Shown here in pieces: positions 34,751 through 46,242 of a stretch of 64,000 bases of DNA (position 1 is its first letter; every line of letters starts with the position of its first letter). The DNA is taken from contig NC_135118.1 of the NCBI RefSeq assembly GCF_050908995.1, forward strand, positions 14,765,501-14,829,500. Reading direction: 5' to 3'. Under the pieces are notes generated by a model. It was not told where the DNA came from, ran no database searches, and saw only the letters and a list, made by a program, of their open reading frames with translations. Both the position numbers and the translations under genes were made by a program. The DNA comes from Andrena cerasifolii (taxonomy: Eukaryota; Arthropoda; Insecta; Hymenoptera; Andrenidae).

Positions 34751-35125
34751 TCGATGGCTTAGGGCACAAATATTGTATTCCCCTTATTGTGAAATTTCAG
34801 TTTTTATATGCAACAAATTATTCACTGTTTTTTTTATGCTGTATAAAAATAACATTTATATCTATTTTGTCAAATAAAATCATCAAAGGAACTCAGAAAA
34901 TTCAATTTGTACTAAATACATTCTCATAAAATTCAATTACCCCTCAATAATTAAATTAATAAAACGAATTCATAAAATTCAATTTATACCAAATACATTC
35001 TCATAAAATTCAATTACAACCTTCTACATTGTCAAAAATAATTTTTTTTTCATTGCATATCCCTGAATCTTATGTACCATTGCATGGCTAATGATTTAAA
35101 CCTGTTTTTTGCACTAAGCCATCGA
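34751..35125. mobile_element. TA-flanked MITE, about 375 bp
   Basis: TCGATGGCTTAGGGCACAAA on the left and inverted TCGATGGCTTAGTGCAAAAA on the right, each bordered by TA (34749-34750, 35126-35127). Internally a block of about 45 bases (AAAATTCAATTTGTACTAAA, TACATTCTCATAAAATTCAA) is present twice with 78-base spacing. No transposase frame. A Tc1/mariner-type assignment rests only on the TA. Confidence 0.75.
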
Positions 35126-35191
35126 TAGCTTCTCACCAATGCAACCAAAGGCTCCAAAACTCGAAGGCCTACAGGACCTCCGCCACTCACT

Positions 35192-35606
35192 AGGGAAGGG
35201 CCCGGACCCTAAAATTCAAAAAATTCTGAAAAATTCTGAAAATGTAGGCGATTTCCTCCCGATTACAACGCAATTTTTGTTTGCTGCTCAAATTCGCTCT
35301 AAGTGGGTGTAATTGACCCCTGCAACTCTGGTTACTTTCCCATTTTGTTTTATAACTCGCGAACTGTAAGAGATAGAAAAAAAGTTGTTTCTTTCAATTA
35401 GATTTATCATTTGATAAAAAAATTATTTTAGAATTCACGAGTTATAACACAAAATCGGAAAATAATCGGATTTTCGGGGGTTAATTACACCCACTTAGAG
35501 TGAATTTGGGCAGCAAATAAAAATTGCGTTGTGATCGGGAGTAAATCCCCTACATATTCACAAAATTTCAGAATTTTTTCAATTACCAGGTTTGGGACGT
35601 TCCCTT
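35192..35606. mobile_element. foldback MITE, about 415 bp
   Basis: The left arm (AGGGAAGGGCCCGGACCC, ATGTAGGCGATTTCCTCCCG, ATTACAACGCAATTTTTG, CTCTAAGTGGGTGTAATTGA) is mirrored as reverse complement on the right down to CGTTCCCTT at 35605. Arms are about 150-180 bases with a loop of about 60. A truncated copy lies at 9391-9562 and a small piece at 20317-20360. The target duplication is unclear, so no superfamily is assigned. Confidence 0.78.
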
Positions 35607-37015
35607 GTCAGTATTATTATCATTACTACGTCTTTATTACTCATGCCAGAATGATACAGAGTGAGACGAGTGAGAAATAGAAAACCAAGACTAAACTCGA
35701 GCCAGCAGTGAAATCCACTGTTTATAAACCTAACCATATAAATCTAAAAACTAAAACTAAAATTGTGATATCTGACGTTATCTTATCACCTAAAAGGACC
35801 ATAGATTCCGATGCTTGCAGGTCTACATGACTCCCTTCATTCGTCTCCTACATCATATTATTAGTTTCAGTATAAAAGCTATGAGGTGACGGCAAAGAAA
35901 AATATAGGTAGTAATGAAAAAACAACCCTGGCGATGACATCGACGAATCGGATCATGAAACACGCGACGCGAGTGGAGTAGCCTCCTTGGTTTTTTGAGC
36001 CCATTTTGTAGTCCCAATTTAATTAAAATTTTAAAACCGCAAATTAAAAATATTCACGTTTTTAGCATGAACTTAACAAAGATCTGTTTTTAAAATTAAG
36101 CAATTTTTCTCAAAAGCCAGGGTGGAGCAACCTGCCCCTTTAGCTCTCCCACCCCTGTTCCGGACGCCCATGCTTGCAATCAACCTCAAGCAACTAAGTA
36201 AAAGCGTGACCAAAGTCTGTTTAAGCATGCGCATTGGAGGCCTCACTGCCGCTCCACATACCTATACCCTCAGATCTCAAAAGAACATGCCTGCGTGTAT
36301 AAGAAGATGCAAAACGAAGAATCGGTTATCCACCATATCGACTCATATAATAAATAACGACGCAGCAACAACAGTACCGTTCCCACTATATTTCCTTAGA
36401 AAGACATGAACATAAGGTTGGTCAGAGTAGGTCGATCCAAGCGTCTGGATCGTCCGCTCCAGAACGGTTCCGGCTGACAGAGTTCCTCCTCGAGTTCTTC
36501 TCGGTCCCGTAATTATCCTCAACCTTGTTTCGCGAATGAGAGTCTCGAAAACAAATGTCCGAACGGGTTCGACGGTTCGTTTGCGTCGATGTTCCACTCC
36601 GATTACGCGATTGGGCCTGGACACGGGTCGCCCGGCGCGCTAAATGCTCCCGGGCCCGTGGCCCAAGGTGGCCGTGCACTTGTCGCGTTTAATTCCATTG
36701 TGATCGGTGCTGCGGAGACGCCGGGCGAATTGAGTGGTCCGCGGGAGCGTAATATCCGTGTAACGATGTCCAAGGTTGATGGGCGTCGTTCGGAGCAGGG
36801 AATGGTTACGTATATTTCATGCACGATGGATTTAGGTGAATGGGCAAGGTTGATGCGCGTGAAACGTGCAGGCACGAAGGAGGATGGAATCTGCTCCGAG
36901 GAATGTCGCGAAGGTGGTGAAAGGATAGCCGTAGTTAATGAGGATGTAATGGCGTGTTCCAAGTAAAGCTGGGACTATTTGTCGAATTTTTCGGTTGCTC
37001 AATTATTTGGTGAAT
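35607..37015. other. unique sequence, no gene recognised
   Basis: A GC-richer block at 36420-36960 carries a 125-codon plus frame (36589-36966) and overlapping 119- and 93-codon minus frames; none has a recognisable domain. Mutual overlap on both strands argues for chance openness. Confidence 0.45.
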
Positions 37016-37560
37016 ATAATTCGGAATATCCGAGTATCCAAATACTATTTGAATATTTAAGTATTCGAATATAATTCGAATATCCAAGTATCCGAATACT
37101 ATTCGAATATTTAAGTATTCGAATATAATTCGAATATTTAAGTATTCGAATATATTTCGAATATCCAAGTATCCGAATACTATTCGAATATTTAAGTATT
37201 CGAATATAATTCGAATATCCAAGTATCCGAATACTATTCGAATATTTAAGTATTCGAATATAATTCGAATATTTAAGTATTCGAATATTTAAGTATTCGA
37301 ATATATTTCGAATATCCAAGTATCCGAATACTATTCGAATATTTAAGTATTCGAATATAATTCGAATATCCAAGTATCCGAATACTATTCGAATATTTAA
37401 GTATTCGAATATAATTCGAATATTTAAGTATTCGAATGTAATTCGAATATTTAAGTATTCGAATATATTTCGAATATCCAAGTATCCGAATACTATTCGA
37501 ATATTTAAGTATTCGAATGTAATTTGAATATCCAAGTATCCAAATACTATTCGAATACTG
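37016..37560. repeat. 27+27-bp alternating tandem array, about 20 units
   Basis: Two related 27-base units alternate: one around ATTCGAATATCCAAGTATCC + GAATACT, the other around ATTCGAATATTTAAGTATTC + GAATATA. Each contains palindromes such as ATTCGAAT. Because 27 is a multiple of three, the minus strand stays open in more than one frame (the frames at 36935-37222, 36999-37535 and 37273-37671), so these are not genes. Edge units are more diverged than central ones. Confidence 0.93.
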
Positions 37561-39107
37561 ATGTATTCTCATCGTTGAACGGGAAAGACCTTGCTCTTCC
37601 CTTTTGTACCACCCCCCAACCCTTGTGTTTTGGTTACCTCCATGATTAAGCCTACTGAGCGGTCCCGTCAACTTCGTCGATATCCTGCCTGGAGGACAAC
37701 GATTTCATCGTGGTTTTTGACCCCGACCGGGCTTCCGATAGGTGCCTCCGACTGCGTCGAAATTGCTTGCGCGATATCAACTACATCGTAGTCCTTGTCT
37801 TGGCTTTTATTGGTCCGGGAAATGCCATTGTTCTTCCCTCTCCTCCTTTAACTTGTCGCGCTTGTGGTCTGGTCACCATCCTAGGGTCCGCGAATATTGA
37901 CGTCCGCGTTCGCGTGGGTGTTTGTTCTTACTGTTGCCCCCCTTCCCTTCCCTGCCTGTCTATATTTTACGGGATGCATGGCGGGGGATTTATTCGTTGT
38001 TTCTAACCCAAACCTATCCACAACCTAACCCAAACCTAACCCAAACCCCTTAAACAGACGATCCACCACAATCTTCTCCCACTTCCTCATCAGATTCCAT
38101 TCCCCGAGTACCAGCTCCCAACGAACTTCTCGCCACCCCCTCAATTCAAGAAATTTTACCATTATCCCCCAGTTCGCTCTGAATTACCATGACGATACCC
38201 AGCCGAGGTAGCCGAGTTTGCGCCACTGCTCGCGTTACCTCGCCGTTTCCTCTTTGCCGGGGCCCCCTGCACTAGGGGTCAGGTACGTGGCGAGGAGGAC
38301 ACCATAAATCGAGGGAGATCCCTCGGAGCAGCGCGTTCCTCGTCGACGGAAGCGCGAAGATGAAAACGATAGGCGACTGCGAGGCGGTTACCAGTCCCCC
38401 GACGGGAGAGGAAGGAGTATCGGGAATTAATGGTCGATCGGCCTCGTTTCAGGGTATGCACACGCAGACGGCATGCCGCGGAAAAGAATCCTGAACGGGT
38501 CCGACCGCTGGGGCTCGGTACGCTCGTTTACCACTTCGGGACAAGTAGCTTCGTGCCGTGGATGCGCGGCCGCGGATCTTCCTAGCCTCTTTCCAGCCAC
38601 GATCTGCCTCCCAGGGCATCACGAACCGCGTTTTTCAGCCCTCTGTCGTTGCCACGTACCGCGCCAGTCGTGTTTACCTTAATGGCTCTGGCGGTTTCAG
38701 CAGCCTCGCGGCGATCTGATTCCAATTGCCCGTGTGCGCGCGGCGTCGACTCCGAGCAGGGGTTGCAGGGCACACACCTGCCGAGAGACTTTCGAATGGG
38801 AGCCGCCGCGACTACTCGATTGGAGGGTTCGTGATACGTGGAACGTCACTGGCTTTTGGGGGGATCAGATTGGTGGAGTTGAGGGATGTCTTGGGTTATT
38901 AAATAACTGAGGAGTCAAGGCTCTAAGGGGTAGCTAGGGTTGTCGAAGTTCACAGATTACAGTGTCTTTGCTAGAGGCTTCATATTCAATTCTTAAGAGT
39001 AATTGGAGTATAATATTGAAGCAGAATTTTTGTAGACGGTTGTAGATCTGTTTAGGAGTTGAATAGTTTGGTGTAATAGGCTCGTTTAATAAATCGAAGC
39101 ATATATA
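37561..39107. other. GC-richer unique sequence, no gene recognised
   Basis: Frames at 37591-37791 and 37710-38006 overlap in GC-rich DNA and lack domains. A C-rich segment at 38004-38050 repeats CCTAACCCAAA. The block 38270-38830 is GC-rich with frames on both strands. No gene recognised. Confidence 0.45.
38004..38050 (+). repeat. short telomere-like CCTAACCCAAA repeat
   Basis: TAACCCAAACCTATCCACAA then CCTAACCCAAACCTAACCCA gives about four copies of an 11-base unit related to the insect telomeric CCTAA. Too short to be a true telomere; an interstitial remnant or coincidence in a C-rich run. Confidence 0.5.
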
Positions 39108-39689
39108 CAGAGGGTGGCCAAATTATTATACTCAAAACATTTTCGTCAATTTTTAGGATCATTTTAAAATGCATTTAATACGATTTAAAAAAAAGCTTAA
39201 ATTGGCAACTAAAGGTTCTGAAAGGAAACTTTCTTAGCTTTCCAAAACGCTCGTGAAAATTTGTCCACGGTCATGAGTTTGCGAATTATAGGTGTTCAAA
39301 GTGAAAAGTACCTTTTTTTTTTGGATCGCAAATAAGTTGGTCAATAAAAATCATACAACAAAACCAAAGAAACGAAATTAAAGAGAAATGTTTGCTCTAG
39401 AAGAGCTCTTCGTGGGATTTACTGGGAATTTTCTTTTTTGGCCCGTGCATACGTTCAAAGTAGGCAATAATTTCTGAAACTTCGTTTCCTGCGCTTCATC
39501 TTGACAAAACAGTATCATAATGGATGAAAAAATGAGTCGTTGATTCAAAAACTAGAAATTTCAAGCGTTAAAATACGTTTCTTAAATATTTTTTACGACC
39601 TTTTTTCGCAGAGATACAGCTATTCCATCGCTTAAGCTTACAAAATCTCAAACCTTTTTGTTTGAGAATAATAATTTGGCCACCCACTG
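39108..39689. mobile_element. Tc1/mariner-like MITE, 582 bp
   Basis: Left CAGAGGGTGGCCAAATTATT and inverted right CAGTGGGTGGCCAAATTATT form matching ends, continuing TAT.CTCAAA. TA precedes the left end (39106-39107); the right flank is TT, so the TA duplication is decayed there. No transposase frame; interior AT-rich with T9 and A8 tracts. Confidence 0.8.
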
Positions 39690-40311
39690 TTGTAGGCGAA
39701 TGTCAACTGAGTTCACGAGGCACAATGAAACGTCTGCCTTGAAATCGTTATTCAACTTCTTGTAATAAACCTCGTAATTGAGTTGCAAATGTTTTATTAA
39801 CTATCCACTTTCCGCTCGATACTCGCCATCAGACAGTTTTTCAATTATTCAAAGCTACCCCATAACTACGCTTCTGCCTTGATCAAGAATCGAACTCATT
39901 TCCATAATAACAGCTGCTGCCGGTCTGTGCAACTTTGTGCTATTAACTTCCGCCCGTTGATAATATCTGTTCTTGATTTACGCTTACGATTTCTTCTTTG
40001 ATTAAATGACAAGTTTATTAGATTTCTTGGTAAAGACCACGCACGTTTCCCAGGGGGAGAAGAAAATGCCTCGAAGGCAGATTCTTGGAAACGAAACATT
40101 TTCTTTGGGACAAGGACTGCTGCGAACAATAACGAGCTTCCGAGAGATAAATATGTGCTTTTCATCCTCTCCGTTTCATTTTCTACCGCGCTGATCATTA
40201 TCTGCGAAGCAACGTACGCACTTGTGTAGATATTTGTGCTGCTTCTAAGAAGGAGGTGGTTGGAAACTTGAAGACGAAGAAATGGATAGTAAATATCATT
40301 GTACGAGTTCA

Positions 40312-40365
<54 letters not shown>

Positions 40366-41845
40366 TCCTCCGAATTGAAAACAGACATCGGATTCGTTTT
40401 TTTCATCCCCAAATTAGACTAGTCTAATTTTTCCAACTGAATTAAAAATCTATGCGCTAGAGGGTTAAACAAATTTAAATCGACGAAGGATTCTTGCAAA
40501 GGATAGGCGCAGAATATAGACTTCAAGAAGCCTTTTGATACCGTATCGACTGCTTGGCAGGTAGATTATTTATTTAACGCCTCGCGCGCGTGCATTAATT
40601 TTAATGAATAGTTTGTCAAGCATCGTTTCATCTAATAGACAGTACTATTTCGCCTCTGCGAGGCACGCTCGATCGGCCTGGTAATAAGAACGACTGGAAG
40701 AACGGTTTAATGGTTTGTTACGTTTCATTGCGCGCAGTAATTGGATGGTATAATTTGCACTCGCAGAAAATTGTTACTCCACGCTTTATCCTTGCCGGGT
40801 GCTCTTCGTTTAATCTGCATCGCGATGCCTATAACTTCAAACACTACCCACGTACAATTTCCTAACACCACGCATGCGCCTACGCACATCTAACGCAACA
40901 ATAACTTCTACTTTTAAATAATCACCATTCACAAGAGCATCAAACAAATAAGAGAATTAATGCATCCCTAATGCACGCAAAGTCTATCTTCATCGTTACA
41001 GTATTTCAAAGGTAAACGAAGAACAACTTAAAAAAATAAAATAAAAAAAAACTGTAAATAACATGTATGCAAACGTCCTATAATCGCCGACCACCGCGAG
41101 CGACATTTTCATAGCCGAAAGGGTTGTAAAAACTGATGGGACGACGGAGCGTAAAGTGCCACAGAGATCTTGTTTCCAGTTTACTGCCGATGGACGCTCG
41201 GCGAAGCTCTGTTTCCAGCTTGCTGTTAGAATTATTAGGTTCCGATCAGATTGCCCGCGCACAGCTTCTTCCTAGATCGCAGCGCAGCCCTCCGGAGATG
41301 CTTCCTTGTTTCTTCGGCCCCGAGGAAAACCGCCCCGTCCTTCTAATTAATCGCCTGACTTCGCGTTCGAAAGGTTTCGACTAACGACAAGAGCGAACTA
41401 TAACGAGGCATCGACGCACGCCCGTGAACTCTTGGGGCCTCGTAAAACATGTAACGACAGACGGCAAATCATTCGCTGATAATTGAGCAGAGCTCGTGAG
41501 AAACTTGGGGCCGTCGCTGTATACTGGGTTGCACTGAAATGATTAAAAAGTAAGCCTGATGGAAGTTCTCGTAAATGTGCGATTAGCTAGAAAGTATCGT
41601 GTCAGCAATGATAAACTATTATACACACTGGGGCAAGATACCTCGAAGCTCCCCAACAAGGGAAGAACCACTTCTGGCTCCGATGGATACATGTATACAC
41701 ACTGTGCTATTAAAATTAATTAGTATTCAGTTATTAGACCCATCAAGTTGCGAATTCTATGTACAGCTGCGCAGATTTAATGCATTAGCAATAAATAACA
41801 GCTGATTATGTAGTTTATAGCTACTGTAAGCTTTCGTGGTTACAC
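39690..41845. other. unique sequence, no gene recognised
   Basis: Includes a 138-codon minus frame (39896-40312) with no domain. GC-richer patch at 41130-41500 with overlapping frames. No RNA gene recognised. Confidence 0.45.
40312..40364 (+). repeat. (ATT)n microsatellite
   Basis: About 17 uninterrupted ATT units. Confidence 0.95.
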
Positions 41846-42162
41846 TAGGGTGGCCCTTGTTTATACGTGTCGAAATTTTGTTTTGTGTTTCTTTGCTATC
41901 GCCCCGCAGAACGGTGCCTTTTGATAAAAAAATAGTCCCTGAAAAAGTTTATTGCAATCGGACAACAGGAAAGGGTGCCGACCAGGCCTTCAAGTTTAGA
42001 ATTCATCAATAGTTTGGATTTGAGGAATTTCTCAAAAATGGTAAGCTTCTATCGAAAATTTCTTCAAATAATATTAAAAGAGCATTCAATTTTCTAAAAT
42101 TACTGTATATATATTTTTTAGATAATAACGTTTGTATATAGAGAGTATGAATTCTGAACTTT
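41846..42162. other. possible transposon fragment upstream of a family A copy
   Basis: CTAGGGTGGCCC near 41847 has the look of a terminal repeat, followed by AT-rich sequence with AAAAATGG and polyA/T words, up to the TTAA at 42163. No matching right end; the boundary may have been overwritten by the next element. Confidence 0.25.
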
Positions 42163-42663
42163 AAGGGGACCTTCCGGTCTAGACCACCCCTAAAATAGGT
42201 GATCTTTAGGAATTAATTAAAGGAAAACTACTATATATAATTTAATAGGACTTTTTGCATTGTATTAAGGATGTCTTAAGTTATAGAAATATATTTTTTG
42301 TTTTATAATTAATCATTGCAGACAGCCTTGGGGAGTCGTTAAAGTCAAAGCGTCAAAAAATTTATCCAAATCGGTGGGATCTGTATCTCCAAAAGTTATT
42401 ATCCGATTCGACTGAAACTTCTTTTATTTTGAAGAATATCATTCAATGGGAGGGGGCAGAAAAATTACAAAAATGACTATTTTTTTAGGGAAAAAACGAC
42501 ACTTGAAGTTTGAAATCACTTTTTCCCTATATTATTCATCCTTTCAACGCCTTTGAAAATCATAATTTTTTTTCTGGTAGTCTCCCTAGCTAGAAATATA
42601 TTCTTTAAAATAAAGAAAGTTTCAGCCGAATCGGATAATAACTTTCGGAAATACAGGTCCCAC
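42163..42663 (+). mobile_element. family A piggyBac-type MITE, truncated
   Basis: Starts TTAAGGGGACCTTCCGGTCT and follows 30931-31460 closely (GGAATTAATTAAAGGAAAAC, TTTTTGCATTGTATTAAG, TCCGATTCGACTGAAACTTC, GAAATACAGGTCCCAC), then stops abruptly at 42663, where a family C repeat begins. About 200 bases of the right end are missing. Identity to the full copy is high (roughly 85-90%). Confidence 0.85.
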
Positions 42664-42805
42664 TAAGAGTATTGTGAATCTACAATTATCACTCAAAACT
42701 TAAAGAATTCGAAAATACGAGAATGGTACATCAAAAAATGAGGCTGAGGTGCAGTGAACCACGTGTGACCAATTTTATAAGAAAGTGTGACTACGAACGA
42801 TTAAG
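42664..42805 (+). repeat. family C repeat, copy 2
   Basis: ACAATTATCACTCAAAACTT, GAAAATACGAGAATGGTA, GTGCAGTGAACC and GTGTGACC align with 23100-23240 over about 130 bases at about 80% identity. It abuts the truncated family A element without a gap. Confidence 0.72.
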
Positions 42806-43965
42806 AGGGTTGTAAAGTAACTTCTAAATTAAGTTTAAATTGTGCTGAAGATAAATCTGAGTTCTCAGGCTGCACAGCCAGAAAAGTGATTGCAAGCTAT
42901 TCCAATACAATCAATGAAGCTCGCATTTGCTGGCAACTATCAAAATCCGATATTCCTCGTTGTATCAGGCACGCCGAACATTATGGCTCACTCTGTATAA
43001 TGCAGCTGTTAGTATTAACGTAATCGTACGCGTTAATACCAGAGGTTGCGAGGCACGCGGTTCATGCTTGTTAGCATGCACCTCGTTCGTCCATTGTTAT
43101 TTAGTTAATAGCTTCTTCGTGCGCTAATTAAAGTGGAGCACACTCCGGTTAAGCACGATTTCATTAATTTCCGTCGATGATAATTTCGGGAGAATCGAAA
43201 CGTGGCCGCCTTTATGACCGTGCAGATGCATCGGGGCACAAGTAGCAACGGGTTAATTAGCTAACGAACGGTTCGAACGCGTCTCGCTGTGCTCGCGTTT
43301 GTTCTCGCTTTCTTCTCGTTCGTCATGGGCGAACGATCGCGAAACCGGCAGAAAACGAAGGAATTCGAGCGGAAGCTGACCAACTGATTGGCCCGATAAA
43401 AGCGTCACTTAACAATAATTGGTCCGAGGTACAGCAGCTTTCTGGCAAGCCTCCGCCGTGGAAGCCTGTGCGCCTGCACGGTGTTACATCGATGATAATC
43501 ACGAACTTGATATTCAACGGCGCGAACGTGTAATTAATACAGTCCTGTATAACGAGCACGACGCGGTCCCTTATAATTTAAACAATCGGTCGCTGTTTAC
43601 CACCGCGTATAATTAAAATCGTTATGCGAAGAATCCGTCGGCTCGCCCGACGAGACGTATCAAATTAAGCGGATAGAAACTCGACGCGTATCTTCGCTCG
43701 GGGTTGCGATTCTGATGGGCACAAGTGGGTCAATTTCAGTTGTCAACCGTTCGTTGATAGATGCTTCCTCGAAATTTGAAATAGAGGGTGACAGGATTCT
43801 GAGTACTATAAATATGATCTCTGTGGGCTGTTATAGTTAGAAATACACTCTCTGCGAAATAAACTGAAACTGCTTAAAGTGGCCCCCATCTAATGAAATT
43901 AAAAACAGGTGTAACGTATTTAGGTATGTTATATTTCAAGGGTAAGGGGAAAAACAGGGAATGTC
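42806..43965. other. unique sequence with GC-richer block, no gene recognised
   Basis: A GC-richer, repeat-free block at 43110-43710 contains many ATTAAT/TAATTA and TTTATGAC-like words mixed with CpG-containing sequence. Frames are short. It is a reasonable place to look for a conserved regulatory element, but nothing in the sequence alone shows function. Confidence 0.4.
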
Positions 43966-44029
43966 ACAAAAGAGCGTTATAGAGAAAATTAAATTTTAAT
44001 GCTTTTGTCAAATTAGTTAATTTTTAATA

Positions 44030-44580
44030 CTTTAGTAGAGAAAATTAAATTTTTAAATTTTAATACTTTAGTAGAGAAAATTACATTTTTAAATTTTAAT
44101 AGTTTAGTAGAGAAAATTACATTTTTAAATTTTAATACTTTAGTAGAGAAAATTACATTTTTTAATTTTAATACTTTAGTAGAGAAAATTACATTTTTAA
44201 ATTTTAATACTTAGTAGAGAAAATTAAATTTTTCAATTTTAATACTTTAGTAGAGAAAATTAAATTTTTAAATTTTAATATTTTAGTAGAGAAAATTACA
44301 TTTTTAAATTTTAATACTTTAGTAGAGAAAATTAAATTTTTAAATTTTAATACTTTAGTAGAGAAAATTACATTTTTAAATTTTAATACTTTAGTAGAGA
44401 AAATTAAATTTTTAAATTTTAATACTTCAGTAGAGAAAATTACATTTTTAAATTTTAATACTTTAGTAGAGAAAATTACATTTTTCAATTTTAATACTTT
44501 AGTAGAGAAAATTACATTTTTAAATTTTAATACTTTAGTAGAGAAAATTAAATTTTTAAATTTTAATACTTTAATACTTT
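44030..44580 (+). repeat. 36-bp tandem array, about 15 copies
   Basis: Unit TAGTAGAGAAAATTACATTT plus TTAAATTTTAATACTT. Copies differ mainly at one site (AAATTACATT against AAATTAAATT) and by occasional 1-base indels. The minus frame 44204-44488 (repeating a 12-residue motif) follows from the 36-base period and is not a gene. Confidence 0.94.
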
Positions 44581-44703
44581 AATACTAAGGAAACAAGTTT
44601 CGCTAAATTTATTTTTCTTATATAATTTTCTTCTTAAATAATTTCTTGTTTTACCTTGACGACAGAAGCTTATGTTTAGGTAAATAAGTTCTTTATTGTT
44701 CAT

Positions 44704-44783
44704 CGTATCGACACGAAAGTGACGCCAATGGATTCCTGGCGCTCTCCCGATTAAAATCATACCAAATATCATGTAAATCGGAA
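44704..44783 (+). repeat. dispersed repeat, copy 2 (pairs with 11487-11566)
   Basis: CGTATCGACACGAAAGTGAC, GCCAATGGATTCCTGG, AATCATACCAAAT, ATCATGTAAATCGGA in the order of copy 1. Confidence 0.65.
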
Positions 44784-45135
44784 TACTTTTACACCAGCAA
44801 TACAAATCATAAGAAGAGTAGACACCTTTTTACCACACTCTCTTAATTTAGTGAGCAGGGAAAGGATTAAATAAACATAAAATTGTATGGACATATTAAA
44901 GTGGTTAAAGAATCGAGTAAAAAGAAGTAGTTAAAAGAAAGAGCGAAAGCCGGAAAACTCGCGAGCAGGAATGACCTGAAGGTCGTTTATGATTATATGG
45001 GTTAACGACTTAATGGGATTATGAATTTTTGGATGTTACGGACGGAGGTCTGCCATGCAGATGTGCAGGTGGAGCGCTCCAACTGATAATCCAAGAAAGT
45101 TACTGTTAGGCACGTAAAGAAAATTACAATAGCGA

Positions 45136-45597
45136 ATGAAAGAAAACAAATTTCCTCCATTATGGTCCGAATTACGTCGTTCTTGGTGTTACCTTCATCA
45201 GAGAAACCGAGGAATCGATCGGCGTCGTTTTCGCAAGGATCTGCTGAGAAATAGGGAAATCCTGGACATTTCTCACTTCTCAATGGTGTTCCAGCCTCTT
45301 CTAGGGTCGAAAGCCATAAAATTCGGTGAGCCACCACGGAGGGTTGACCTCGCCACGGTGTGGCAGGCGGAATCTCTCTGGCAGGCGTCGCTCCAGAATC
45401 ACCCTGTACTCTGTAAGTTCCTGGATATCTCGAGTGCCTGCCCGGGAATAGTAGTGCCTACCCGGGAATTTTTCTCTTCCCGGGTATCTCACGGGTACCC
45501 GGTCCACAGCTACAGCTCTACTGTTAACGCTTCGAGACACGAAGCTCAGGCAGCCGGGGGCTGCCTCTCGTTCCATGATCAAAGAGCCACACCATAG
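45136..45597 (+). other. 153-codon open frame, probably spurious
   Basis: No recognisable domain, signal sequence or repeat in the translation; two minus-strand frames cover the same GC-rich interval. A lineage-specific exon cannot be excluded from sequence alone. Confidence 0.1.
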
Positions 45598-46242
45598 ATC
45601 GCGCACGATCTCGATCTTGACCGTGAAAAGTTCCCGCTACGTTCCGAGCAGCGGTGTTGCGAACTTGGCCTGGCCGTCGCAACGATAACGCAGAATAGAA
45701 AGTGCTTGGAATTGCAAAGCAATCGCCGCGGGACCATTTCCGCGAGCGCGCGTCGTTTGTCAGATGCTGGTCCAGGAACGCGGACACCGTCATCCGTGAT
45801 CTTGATTCGTCGGAGAGAAGCCCGCCGCGGGGGGACTTTTCGAATTGCAAAGTCGCGATTGTCCGTTTCCGCGAGCCTGGGTATTCGTGATCGCTCTATG
45901 AGAACGGAACAATGCGATTCTCAGCGACCCTCCAGGCCCCTCGTGTTCCTGCTTCCATGCCTGACTTCTCCACTGTTCAGCAACTATTGTCATTTCGTTT
46001 ATTTTATTCTACTTCTTTTTTAAAGCGTACATTGGGTGTTTCGCGAAATCGGTCTCGCAGGGTTGCGTCGTGTTTCGGTGTAATCATCGGGGATTATAGG
46101 ATTGGCAATGGAGTATAGGTAGCGTTAACCTGAGACTTTGTTTAAAATTTGATGCGAGCAATCTTTCTTACGCGCAAGAAGTTTGAACTCGTAAAATGAT
46201 GGACCGAAGGAAACGAGGGCTTGGAACATAGCACAGTAGGTA

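Larger units (their letters stand above)
44586..46242. other. unique sequence, no gene recognised
   Basis: Holds the 153-codon plus frame at 45136-45597 and minus frames at 45301-45606 and 45524-45850, overlapping in GC-rich DNA, none with a domain. A cluster of CCCGGG words lies at 45440-45500. Confidence 0.45.

Noticed and set aside
36935..37671. Minus-strand frames of 95-178 codons that could be a repeat protein
   Set aside because: They are generated by a 27-base tandem repeat whose length is a multiple of three, and two frames are open at once.
43260..43280. GGTTCGAAC as a tRNA B box
   Set aside because: No A box at the expected distance and no cloverleaf could be folded around it.
44204..44488. 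94-codon frame with a 12-residue repeating motif
   Set aside because: A direct consequence of the 36-base tandem array; no independent evidence of coding.
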